Below, piece after piece: positions 1 through 5,487 of a stretch of DNA of 51,425 nucleotides. The notes beneath the pieces were generated by a model. The model was not told the origin of the DNA and ran no database searches. It saw only the letters and a list, made by a program, of their open reading frames with translations. The DNA is from RGIG6178 sp045612885 (GTDB lineage: Bacteria > Bacillota_I > Bacilli_A > RFN20 > DUOF01), in the NCBI GenBank assembly GCA_045612885.1, contig JAZKZZ010000037.1, forward strand, positions 1 to 51,425, read 5' to 3'. The first letter of the stretch is position 1. Every line of letters starts with the position of its first letter. The translations under genes and the position numbers were made by a program.

Positions 1-180
1 TACAAACCGGATTATTCGGTATTATCATTCATTTCTAAATGTTATCCCCATCATCAGGGCAGGTTACTTATGTATTACTCACCTGTTCGCCATGTTTCTG
101 TATTGCTACAGGCATTCAACTTGCATGTATTAGGCATGCCGCCAGCGTTAATCCTGAGCCAGGATCAAACTCTCTTATTT
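1..180 (-). rRNA. rrs: 16S ribosomal RNA, 5' end (partial)
   Basis: The complement of positions 163-173 reads AGAGTTTGATC, the conserved 16S 5' primer site. It is followed by CTGGCTCAGGATTAACGCTG and the GGCGGCATGCCTAATACATGC block around 120-145. The gene runs off the left edge, so only about the first 180 nt are present. The 5' end is placed about 7 nt before AGAGTTTG by analogy with other 16S genes. It is transcribed away from the tRNA cluster that precedes it. Confidence 0.97.
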
Positions 181-302
181 TTTCGTTTATCCATAACCCT
201 TTCGGTTATTATTGTTTTCTCAGTTTTTTAACTTATTGCTTGACGTTTCTATCTAGTTTTCAAAAATCGTAGCGCTCATGTGTTGTTCACACTCGCTTAA
301 AT

Positions 303-332
303 AGTATACCACTCACTTTTATCTAAATTCAA
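303..332 (-). promoter_or_regulatory. rRNA operon promoter
   Basis: On the minus strand TTGAAT (327-332) and TATACT (303-308) are separated by 18 bases, about 120 bases upstream of the 16S 5' end. It lies between the last tRNA (Leu) and 16S, so rRNA can be transcribed independently of the tRNA promoter farther upstream. Confidence 0.6.
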
Positions 333-380
333 TAGTTTTTTTAACTTTTTTTCAAAAAAAAATAATATTTAGACAAAAAA

Positions 381-470
381 TGGTGCCCGGAACCAGAATC
401 GAACTGGCACGGGTCTCTCAACCCACAGGATTTTAAGTCCTGTGCGTCTACCTGTTCCGCCATCCGGGCA
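381..470 (-). tRNA. tRNA-Leu(TAA)
   Basis: The complement folds as a class II tRNA: acceptor TGCCCGG/CCGGGCA, anticodon loop CTTAAAA with anticodon TAA, a long variable arm, T-loop GTTCGATTC and an encoded CCA. It is the last tRNA before 16S. Confidence 0.95.
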
Positions 471-476
471 TTAAAA

Positions 477-552
477 TGGTGATCCGTACAAGATTTGAAC
501 TTGTGACCCCGTGATTAAAAGTCACGTGCTCTACCGACTGAGCTAACGGACC
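477..552 (-). tRNA. tRNA-Lys(TTT)
   Basis: Acceptor GGTCCGT/ACGGATC, D-arm TAGCTCAGTCGGTAGAGC, anticodon loop CTTTTAA (anticodon TTT), T-loop GTTCAAATC and an encoded CCA. It is 6 nt from tRNA-Leu. Confidence 0.95.
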
Positions 553-559
553 ACTAAAG

Positions 560-635
560 TGGCTGGGGTACGTGGATTCGAACCACGGCAATGTCAGAGT
601 CAAAGTCTGATGCCTTACCGCTTGGCTATACCCCA
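560..635 (-). tRNA. tRNA-Gln(TTG)
   Basis: Acceptor TGGGGTA/TACCCCA, anticodon stem TCAGA/TCTGA with loop CTTTGAC (anticodon TTG), T-loop GTTCGAATC and an encoded CCA. Confidence 0.95.
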
Positions 636-640
636 ACAAG

Positions 641-725
641 TGGTGGAAGAGGACGGATTTGAACCGCCGAACCCGTTGGGAATTGATTTACAGTCAACCG
701 CGTTTGGCCACTTCGCTACTCTTCC
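641..725 (-). tRNA. tRNA-Tyr(GTA)
   Basis: Class II tRNA with acceptor GGAAGAG/CTCTTCC, anticodon loop CTGTAAA (anticodon GTA), a long variable arm, T-loop GTTCAAATC and an encoded CCA. Confidence 0.95.
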
Positions 726-758
726 AGTTTTCAATAATCAACTTTTTTTCATAAAAAA

Positions 759-834
759 TGGTGGATGCTGAGGGACTCGAACCCACGACCCTCGCCTTGT
801 AAGGGCGATGCTCTACCAACTGAGCTAAGCATCC
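759..834 (-). tRNA. tRNA-Val(TAC)
   Basis: Acceptor GGATGCT/AGCATCC, anticodon stem TCGCC/GGCGA with loop CTTACAA (anticodon TAC), T-loop GTTCGAGTC and an encoded CCA. It is first in the five-tRNA cluster. Its anticodon would read the GUA specifier of the valS T-box in this window. Confidence 0.95.
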
Positions 835-877
835 ATGAATGTTATATTATATGCACTTGATAACCTAATGCTCTAAC

Positions 878-906
878 AATATAACATCTTTAAAACGGCT
901 AGTCAA
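878..906 (-). promoter_or_regulatory. Promoter of the tRNA cluster
   Basis: Minus strand TTGACT (901-906), 17-base spacer, TATATT (878-883), about 40 bases upstream of tRNA-Val. It probably drives Val-Tyr-Gln-Lys-Leu and may read on into 16S. Confidence 0.7.
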
Positions 907-987
907 TCATTTTTTGATAAACTTTTTACATTTTTTTTACATTTTTTTCTTACCTATATATTATATATACCTTATATAGGAAATATT

Positions 988-1356
988 CTATATATTTTCG
1001 TCCATTCTTTGTAATGTTTCCTTCATAAATCTAGGGAGTTGCTCTTTTAATATTCTAAACTCCTTTACAGCATTAAAATGTTCTTCGCTTAAATTATATC
1101 TTTTTCTGCCCTTTTGCGTTTTAACAGCTTTTAAACTTAACTTCGCATGTTTTTCTTCAAAATCAATATCTAATATTTTTAATTTTAATGTTTGTCCGAT
1201 TTGAACATATTTGTGAACATCACTAACGTATGCCTCTGTAATCTCTGAAATATGAAGTAATCCGCTAATATCATCATCTAATGAAATAAACGCACCATAT
1301 GGCTTTATACCAACTACTGTACCACTAACTACAGCGCCTGGATAATATTTTTGCAT
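988..1356 (-). CDS. S1-domain RNA-binding protein (GSP13/YugI/CvfD-like)
   Basis: A 122-residue protein with a single N-terminal S1 (OB-fold) RNA-binding domain at about residues 5-78: GTVVGIKPYGAFISL, then GLLHISEI, and a KLSLKA end. A short basic tail follows. Size and layout match the small S1 proteins of Firmicutes (general stress protein 13/YugI, CvfD), which bind ribosomes or mRNA and act after transcription. It starts at ATG 1356 behind GAGGTGA. It has its own promoter divergent from the NifU-like gene and lies just upstream of the tRNA-16S cluster on the same strand. The exact orthologue is not certain. Confidence 0.8.
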   Translation of the reverse strand: MQKYYPGAVVSGTVVGIKPYGAFISLDDDISGLLHISEITEAYVSDVHKYVQIGQTLKLKILDIDFEEKHAKLSLKAVKTQKGRKRYNLSEEHFNAVKEFRILKEQLPRFMKETLQRMDENI

Positions 1357-1374
1357 TAATCTTCACCTCACTAC

Positions 1375-1403
1375 TTTATCTATTTTACAAGATATGCTAC
1401 TAT
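1375..1403 (+). promoter_or_regulatory. Promoter of the NifU-like gene
   Basis: TTTATC (1375-1380), 17-base spacer, TACTAT (1398-1403), about 20 bases upstream of the GGGTGAT ribosome-binding site. It shares most of its bases with the divergent S1-gene promoter, so the two may compete for polymerase. Confidence 0.45.
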
Positions 1404-1410
1404 AAGTAAA
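1382..1410 (-). promoter_or_regulatory. Promoter of the S1-domain gene
   Basis: Minus strand TTTACT (1405-1410), 17-base spacer, TAAAAT (1382-1387), giving a short 5' UTR before ATG 1356. It overlaps the divergent plus-strand promoter. Confidence 0.55.
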
Positions 1411-1429
1411 GTCGATAAAGGGTGATTTA

Positions 1430-1693
1430 ATGGAAGAACTTATAGTTTCAAAAACAAAAGAGGTATTAGAAAAAATAAGACCATTTTTACAAAACGATGG
1501 CGGCGATATAGAATATGTTGATTATCGTGATGGTATAGTATACGTCCGTGTTATGGGTGCTTGTGTTGATTGTGTTGGTTTAGATCAAACTATCAAAGAA
1601 GGAGTAGAAATGATTTTAATGGAAGAAGTAGATGGTGTTATTGGAGTAGAAGTTGTTAATAACTCTCCTCAAGCCAATCTAGAGGACGAATAG
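1430..1693 (+). CDS. NifU C-terminal-domain Fe-S scaffold protein
   Basis: An 87-residue protein made only of the NifU C-terminal (Nfu) domain. It has the FLQNDGGDIEYVDY block (residues ~20-33), the MGACVDCVG segment with the two cluster-binding cysteines in CxxC (~46-49) and a VDGVIGVEVV end. Nfu proteins hold and pass Fe-S clusters to apo-enzymes in the cytosol, and B. subtilis YutI is the same size. The start ATG follows AAAGGGTGAT. Its last 38 bases overlap the 3' end of the convergent yutH-like gene, and its terminator lies inside that gene. A likely client in this window is the radical-SAM enzyme MiaB (inference). Confidence 0.9.
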   Translation: MEELIVSKTKEVLEKIRPFLQNDGGDIEYVDYRDGIVYVRVMGACVDCVGLDQTIKEGVEMILMEEVDGVIGVEVVNNSPQANLEDE

Positions 1694-2543
1694 AGTATTT
1701 TTCTTTTAAAAGGCTATAAGCCTTTTTTATTTTATACATTTCTTTTTTTATATTAAATGGTATTTTTTGATCCCCTTTTTCCAAATCTCTTTTTGTTTCT
1801 ATAAAATCAAAAATATCCACTCTGTACAATAATCTTGCTATCAAGAAAGTAGCGCTTGTGATATCCAAATGATAGTTATCTAATAAATTTTTAAATTCCT
1901 CAAAGGATAAATAATCTTTTTGATACAACATTACTACATCTTTTAATGGATGTTCCACTATAAAATTAAACGGATTAAAAAAATCAAAAGAATTCATATC
2001 GTTAAGTCTTTTATGAACGATACTAATCCCATACATTTTATTATCATAATTATAAATAATATCACTAAGATATTGCATTGCATTTATAGCGAGCCCAATG
2101 CAAAACATACAAGTATCCAAATTATGTTTGTAATAGATGCTATCTATTCTTAAATTTGAACTTAATTTTTTCTCTATTTTATCTACTCTGCTTTTCCAAA
2201 CTTCTAATATTCTATCTAACTCTACATATTCATCGTCCTTATAAAACAAAGAATGAAATTTTATTAAATCATTAAAATTCATATTTATTAAAAAAGAAGA
2301 AACTAAAACATAATTAACATCATTCAAAGTAGAAATATTATTGTTAAACTTATTCTTTATGATAAACGGTCCTTTATTTGCAAAAGTATCATTTATCACT
2401 TTAGTGTAATTTTCAATCGAGGCTAAAGTATCACTAGTAAATTCACATTGAATTAGTTTGAACTTCCATCCATCGATAAAAAACTCATTATTATTTATCT
2501 CTTTTGGATAATACCCATACTGTTCAAATAAAAAAGTCTTCAT
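1656..2543 (-). CDS. YutH-like spore-coat kinase-family protein (tentative)
   Basis: A 295-residue protein with the general build of the YutH/CotS branch of the aminoglycoside-phosphotransferase fold. It has an N-terminal variable lobe, a central helical part and a C-terminus ending in RPLDWLEESY, which resembles the end of YutH. There is no clear HxDxxxxN catalytic loop, so it is likely a non-catalytic relative. In Bacillus YutH is a spore-coat-associated protein encoded close to the NifU-like yutI, and here the two are convergent and overlap by 38 bases. The start ATG follows GAGGTGAAGTT. No membrane segment is seen. Family assignment is moderate; spore function is inferred only from the family. 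Confidence 0.5.
   Translation of the reverse strand: MKTFLFEQYGYYPKEINNNEFFIDGWKFKLIQCEFTSDTLASIENYTKVINDTFANKGPFIIKNKFNNNISTLNDVNYVLVSSFLINMNFNDLIKFHSLFYKDDEYVELDRILEVWKSRVDKIEKKLSSNLRIDSIYYKHNLDTCMFCIGLAINAMQYLSDIIYNYDNKMYGISIVHKRLNDMNSFDFFNPFNFIVEHPLKDVVMLYQKDYLSFEEFKNLLDNYHLDITSATFLIARLLYRVDIFDFIETKRDLEKGDQKIPFNIKKEMYKIKKAYSLLKEKYSIRPLDWLEESY
1708..1730 (+). terminator. Terminator of the NifU-like gene, inside the convergent CDS
   Basis: AAAAGGC-TATA-GCCTTTTTT forms a short hairpin with a T tract on the plus strand, 15 bases past the NifU-like stop and within the antisense of the yutH-like coding sequence. Confidence 0.6.
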
Positions 2544-2634
2544 AACTTCACCTCAAGTATCATTAAAGTATATGTAAAATATTTCATGTTTATTATTTTA
2601 TTTATTTGACAAAATAATTATAAAGGAGGAAATT

Positions 2635-3039
2635 ATGCAAATAAAAAATATAATGTCATCACCTGCAATCACAGTAGATGAAAAAACAAGTATCAAAGAA
2701 ACTATTGAAATTATGGATAAAGAAAATATAGGATTCTTACCTGTAACTAAAAACAATCATTTGATTGGAGTAGTAACCGATAGAGATATCCTACTTAGAG
2801 GAAGAGAGTATCGCTCTAACTCTAGAATATCCAAAGTTATGACAAATGACTGTCTTTACACAATACAAGAAAGTGCAACTCTTGAAGATGCCGCTAAAAT
2901 CATGAGTCAATACAAAGTAAGACGACTAGTGGTAACCAATAGCGATTATATAAAAGGAGTTATAACAAGCAAAGATTTATTAAAAGACGAAACCCTAATT
3001 CCTTATATAAAAGAAACTTATAATTATTCTTATCATTAG
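2635..3039 (+). CDS. Tandem CBS-domain protein
   Basis: A 134-residue stand-alone CBS pair (Bateman module). CBS1 spans about residues 6-62 (IMSSPAITVDEKTSIKE, LIGVVTDRDILL) and CBS2 about 66-125 (VMTNDCLYTIQESATLED, IKGVITSKDLL). Such pairs bind adenine nucleotides or SAM and act as energy sensors, often without a fused effector. The start ATG follows AAAGGAGG. It is a single gene with no recognisable partner, so its target is unknown. Confidence 0.85.
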   Translation: MQIKNIMSSPAITVDEKTSIKETIEIMDKENIGFLPVTKNNHLIGVVTDRDILLRGREYRSNSRISKVMTNDCLYTIQESATLEDAAKIMSQYKVRRLVVTNSDYIKGVITSKDLLKDETLIPYIKETYNYSYH

Positions 3040-3050
3040 CAAAACATTAA

Positions 3051-3113
3051 TCCTCTATAAATGACTATTTTATTGAAAATAGGTGTATACTGTTGTATAC
3101 TTTTTATAGAGGT
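3051..3113 (+). promoter_or_regulatory. Promoter embedded in nested inverted repeats
   Basis: TTGAAA (3073-3078), 17-base spacer, TATACT (3096-3101) is a near-consensus promoter for the 192-residue gene. An inner repeat GTATAC-TGTT-GTATAC overlaps the -10. A middle pair CTATTTT/AAAATAG overlaps the -35. An outer pair CCTCTATAAA/TTTATAGAGG encloses everything, with its right arm overlapping the ribosome-binding site. The promoter call is solid; operator function is inference. Confidence 0.6.
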
Positions 3114-3120
3114 GAGTTAG

Positions 3121-3699
3121 ATGAATATCCTAGATTGTCCTATTCGTGAAAAATTATTTAATTTCGCTATTGCTATGCAACATACATTTGGAACTGATGA
3201 TGAACTAGAAAGTGATTGGAAAAGAGAAATTTATAAAAGTTTGGATAAACAAACCCATTTAAAGTGTGTGGATTATTTGGAAAATTATAAATACTTATTA
3301 GATGACAGTCCTTTAGTAAAAGGTTTGTTCAATATGTACATAAAAGCATATGAAGCTAGAACTGTTAAAGAAATAAAAGCAGCATATGATGATTACATGG
3401 AACTACAAAAACAACTTCCATTTGAAAACAACATAGCTTCTTACATTGAGGCAGGGTGTATAGTAGATACTCCATACTTAGGAAATGACGATAAATTATT
3501 ACTGTCCTATCCTATTTTCTTATATGAAGCTTATACTCAACACGGTGGTAAAAGTGCAGATAATAGAGGAGGCTACTTATTTCCTGTTCATGAATTGTCA
3601 TTAGATGAACTTAATAAAATACACAAGATTGCTCCAGAGCTATTAGAAGAGAACAAAACAATATGGAAACTATATTCAAATATGAAGAATAAAAGATAA
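3121..3699 (+). CDS. Conserved-looking hypothetical protein, 192 aa
   Basis: I do not recognise a family. The 192-residue product is soluble, acidic and largely helical in its first two thirds (residues 1-110, rich in E, K, Y and L). It then has a GCIVDTPYLGNDDKLLLSYP segment, followed by a Gly-rich HGGKSADNRGGYLFP stretch (~147-161). No signal peptide or membrane helix is seen. The start ATG is 8 bases behind GAGGTGAG. It is monocistronic, under a strong promoter with nested inverted repeats, and is ended by a bidirectional terminator shared with the convergent M20 gene. Confidence 0.75.
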   Translation: MNILDCPIREKLFNFAIAMQHTFGTDDELESDWKREIYKSLDKQTHLKCVDYLENYKYLLDDSPLVKGLFNMYIKAYEARTVKEIKAAYDDYMELQKQLPFENNIASYIEAGCIVDTPYLGNDDKLLLSYPIFLYEAYTQHGGKSADNRGGYLFPVHELSLDELNKIHKIAPELLEENKTIWKLYSNMKNKR

Positions 3700-3718
3700 T
3701 ATACAAATAATTTAGTTA

Positions 3719-3753
3719 AAAACGATATTACTTTCAGCGTAATATCGTTTTTA
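3719..3753. terminator. Bidirectional intrinsic terminator
   Basis: AAACGATATTAC and GTAATATCGTTT arms around a short loop, with T tracts in both directions. It serves the plus-strand 192-residue gene and the minus-strand M20 gene. The M20 stop codon TGA (3734-3736) lies in the loop. Confidence 0.8.
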
Positions 3754-4825
3754 ATTTATTTAGCAGAATTATTAATGAATGATTATATTTAAAGTAATCT
3801 TCTATAATCATATATTCATTAGGTTTGTGAGCTAAAGAAAGATCTCCCACACCAAATAAGATAGCATCTCCACTATACTCACTATAATATCCCGCTTCAC
3901 ACCCTCCATCAAATTTAGAAACATTTAGCTTCAAACTATTACTTAATTCTCTTATCACATTTTCATTTTTAACGGATAATGGTGGTATTTTCAATGTGTT
4001 ACTAAACCTTATTTTGCAATTATAATCTGTTTCTAAATCATTTATTTCTTTTGTTATTAATTCTACAACTTCATTATATTTGTTTATATTGCTAGTTCTT
4101 ATGTCAAAACCTAATTGTGCATAATCCGCTACTATATTAATAGCGCTTCCTCCATTTATTAAATTACAACTCATTGTTAAATCGTTATATTCCTTTGATA
4201 ATTTTTCTATATAACTAACTAATTTCGATAATACACATATAGAGTTAATTCCTTCCCTTGGCTTACTACTGTGACATCTTTTACCATACACTTCTACTTT
4301 ATATTCAAAACATCCATTACTAACACTTTTAATATCTAAACTTGTAGGCTCACCAATTATTGTAAATCTAGGTCTAATATTTAACGTTCTCATCTTATTT
4401 ATAACATTATTTATTCCAAACAAGTTGGTTTCTTCATCGCTAGTTAAGACCACAACAATTGGAAAAGAATAATCTTTTAACACATCAACTAAGTCTATAA
4501 TGCTGGCTGTAAAGCACTTCATATCAATTACTCCTAAACCATAAGCTCTATTTTCAATTATTACTAGCTCATAGGGATTAGTATTATAATTTTTTTCATC
4601 TGCAATAACTGTATCAATGTGTCCTGATAATACTATTGGTTCTATATCTTTTAATTCAGTATTAATTCCTATTAACATATTTGTTTTATCATTTTCTTTA
4701 TTTTTAACATACATGATTTCATTCACTTTATTTTTTAATTTACATTCAATATATTTCAGAATATCTTTTTCTTCATTATCACTTCTAATACTAACTAATT
4801 TATTCAATACTTCTAATTTTTTCAT
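3734..4825 (-). CDS. M20-family deacylase, ArgE/DapE type
   Basis: A 363-residue zinc amidohydrolase of the M20 family. The metal-site motifs are present in order: GHIDTV (~residue 74), the GLGVIDMK Asp, SDEE, GEPT, an HSS-containing stretch in the dimerisation domain, and a C-terminal AHKPNE His. The GGCEAGYYSEYSGDA segment and overall length fit acetylornithine deacetylase-like members, which release acetate from N-acyl amino acids. The true substrate cannot be read from sequence. The ATG at 4825 is preferred to one 21 bases upstream because AGGAGG is correctly spaced. It is preceded by a ~220-nt leader with an Arg-Arg-His3 mini-ORF and a terminator, suggesting control by amino-acid supply. 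Confidence 0.85.
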   Translation of the reverse strand: MKKLEVLNKLVSIRSDNEEKDILKYIECKLKNKVNEIMYVKNKENDKTNMLIGINTELKDIEPIVLSGHIDTVIADEKNYNTNPYELVIIENRAYGLGVIDMKCFTASIIDLVDVLKDYSFPIVVVLTSDEETNLFGINNVINKMRTLNIRPRFTIIGEPTSLDIKSVSNGCFEYKVEVYGKRCHSSKPREGINSICVLSKLVSYIEKLSKEYNDLTMSCNLINGGSAINIVADYAQLGFDIRTSNINKYNEVVELITKEINDLETDYNCKIRFSNTLKIPPLSVKNENVIRELSNSLKLNVSKFDGGCEAGYYSEYSGDAILFGVGDLSLAHKPNEYMIIEDYFKYNHSLIILLNKLKTILR

Positions 4826-4854
4826 TTTATTTCCTCCTAAAATCATATAAAAAA

Positions 4855-4891
4855 GCCCACTATGTAATATTCAATAAAACATATAGTGGGC
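4855..4891 (-). terminator. Leader terminator of the M20 gene
   Basis: A 9-bp stem GCCCACTAT/ATAGTGGGC followed on the minus strand by a run of T at 4849-4854, placed about 25 bases before the M20 start codon. It would stop transcription before the gene unless the 12-bp alternative pairing forms. Confidence 0.75.
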
Positions 4892-4987
4892 AAAGATTTT
4901 AAAATATAATTAAATTAGTTAATCCATTTATATGTTTTATGAAGCATCAAAAAGCATTCACAAAACATACTAGTTTTGGAACGCTAT

Positions 4988-5026
4988 CTAAATATGATGA
5001 TGTCTCCTAACAAATGAATTAAACAT
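4988..5026 (-). CDS. Leader peptide MFNSFVRRHHHI
   Basis: A 12-codon ORF with a good ribosome-binding site (AAAGGAAG, 8 bases before ATG). It encodes two consecutive Arg codons (AGG, AGA) and three consecutive His codons (CAT) and stops at TAG just before the attenuator hairpins. Clustered His and Arg codons near the end are typical of control codons in leader peptides. An overlapping frame starting 8 bases earlier is poorly spaced from the Shine-Dalgarno. Translation is not proven. Confidence 0.65.
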   Translation of the reverse strand: MFNSFVRRHHHI

Positions 5027-5055
5027 AAATTCATCTTCCTTTCTTTTGTGTTTAT

Positions 5056-5085
5056 ATTATATGTATATGCAAATAAAATTTTCAA
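5056..5085 (-). promoter_or_regulatory. Promoter of the M20 leader
   Basis: Minus strand TTGAAA (5080-5085), 18-base spacer, consensus TATAAT (5056-5061), just downstream of the stop of the 104-residue gene. Transcription should begin near 5049, giving a leader of about 220 nt. Confidence 0.75.
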
Positions 5086-5091
5086 CTATTT

Positions 5092-5406
5092 TTATCTTTT
5101 GTTATTTGATTCCTCTAGATTAAGTTGAATGTCATCTAATAATTTTTGAATAATTTCTTCATTACTTGGATTCTCAACATACATTAATGATATCGTTAAT
5201 GAAGTAAGTTGTTTCATTCTTTCATCTTTTTCTACAAAATTAACTAAATCTTCAATATGCTCATTATTAACAATTTTTTCATATAAATCCAATATCTTAT
5301 TATTTAATGACAACACTTTATATAATACTTTTTTATAATCAATAAGTATTTGATCTAATTCCTTGCTTAATTTTTCTTTAATCTCAGGATAACTCATCTT
5401 TAACAT
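5092..5406 (-). CDS. Small coiled-coil hypothetical protein, 104 aa
   Basis: No family recognised. The product is almost entirely predicted helix, with heptad-like Leu/Ile spacing (KELDQILIDYKKVLYKVL, KILDLYEKIV), is acidic overall, and has no membrane segment. Two starts are possible (5406 or 5397). A TATAAT box lies only about 20 bases upstream, so the 5' UTR would be very short. It sits between valS and the M20 leader but is transcribed separately: the valS terminator lies upstream of it and the M20 promoter downstream. Confidence 0.65.
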   Translation of the reverse strand: MLKMSYPEIKEKLSKELDQILIDYKKVLYKVLSLNNKILDLYEKIVNNEHIEDLVNFVEKDERMKQLTSLTISLMYVENPSNEEIIQKLLDDIQLNLEESNNKR

Positions 5407-5462
5407 CTCTTGGCTAGCATTATACTTTAGCTATTCATCAATTTCACTAATTATTTTTTAAA

Positions 5463-5487
5463 TAAAAAAACTGCCTCAGCAGTTTTC
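5463..5487 (-). terminator. Terminator of valS
   Basis: Minus strand AAAACTGC-TGAG-GCAGTTTTTTT directly after the valS stop codon. Confidence 0.85.

Larger units (their letters stand above)
4847..5049 (-). promoter_or_regulatory. Candidate ribosome-mediated transcription attenuator of the M20 gene
   Basis: The minus-strand leader holds, in order: a 12-codon ORF (4988-5026); segment 0 (CAAAAC, 4973-4978) pairing with GTTTTG (4961-4966); segment 1 (4954-4968) pairing with segment 2 (4932-4945); segment 2 (ATAAAACATATA, 4929-4940) perfectly complementary over 12 bases to segment 3 (TATATGTTTTAT, 4874-4885); and segment 3 inside the terminator GCCCACTAT/ATAGTGGGC (4855-4891) followed by T6. Pairs 0:1 and 2:3 exclude 1:2 and the terminator. 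This is the logic of his/trp-type attenuators. Pairings are read directly; regulation is inferred. Confidence 0.7.

Noticed and set aside
39..771. Several open frames of 60-77 codons across the left end
   Set aside because: They lie over 16S rRNA and tRNA genes and have no ribosome-binding sites; they are shadows of RNA genes.
4986..5034. Overlapping leader frame starting at the earlier ATG (MNLCLIHLLG...)
   Set aside because: Its ATG abuts the Shine-Dalgarno with no spacing, while the ATG 8 bases on is properly placed.
4847..5049. T-box riboswitch upstream of the M20 gene
   Set aside because: No AGGTGGNACC T-box motif. The element instead has a short ORF with clustered His/Arg codons and competing hairpins.
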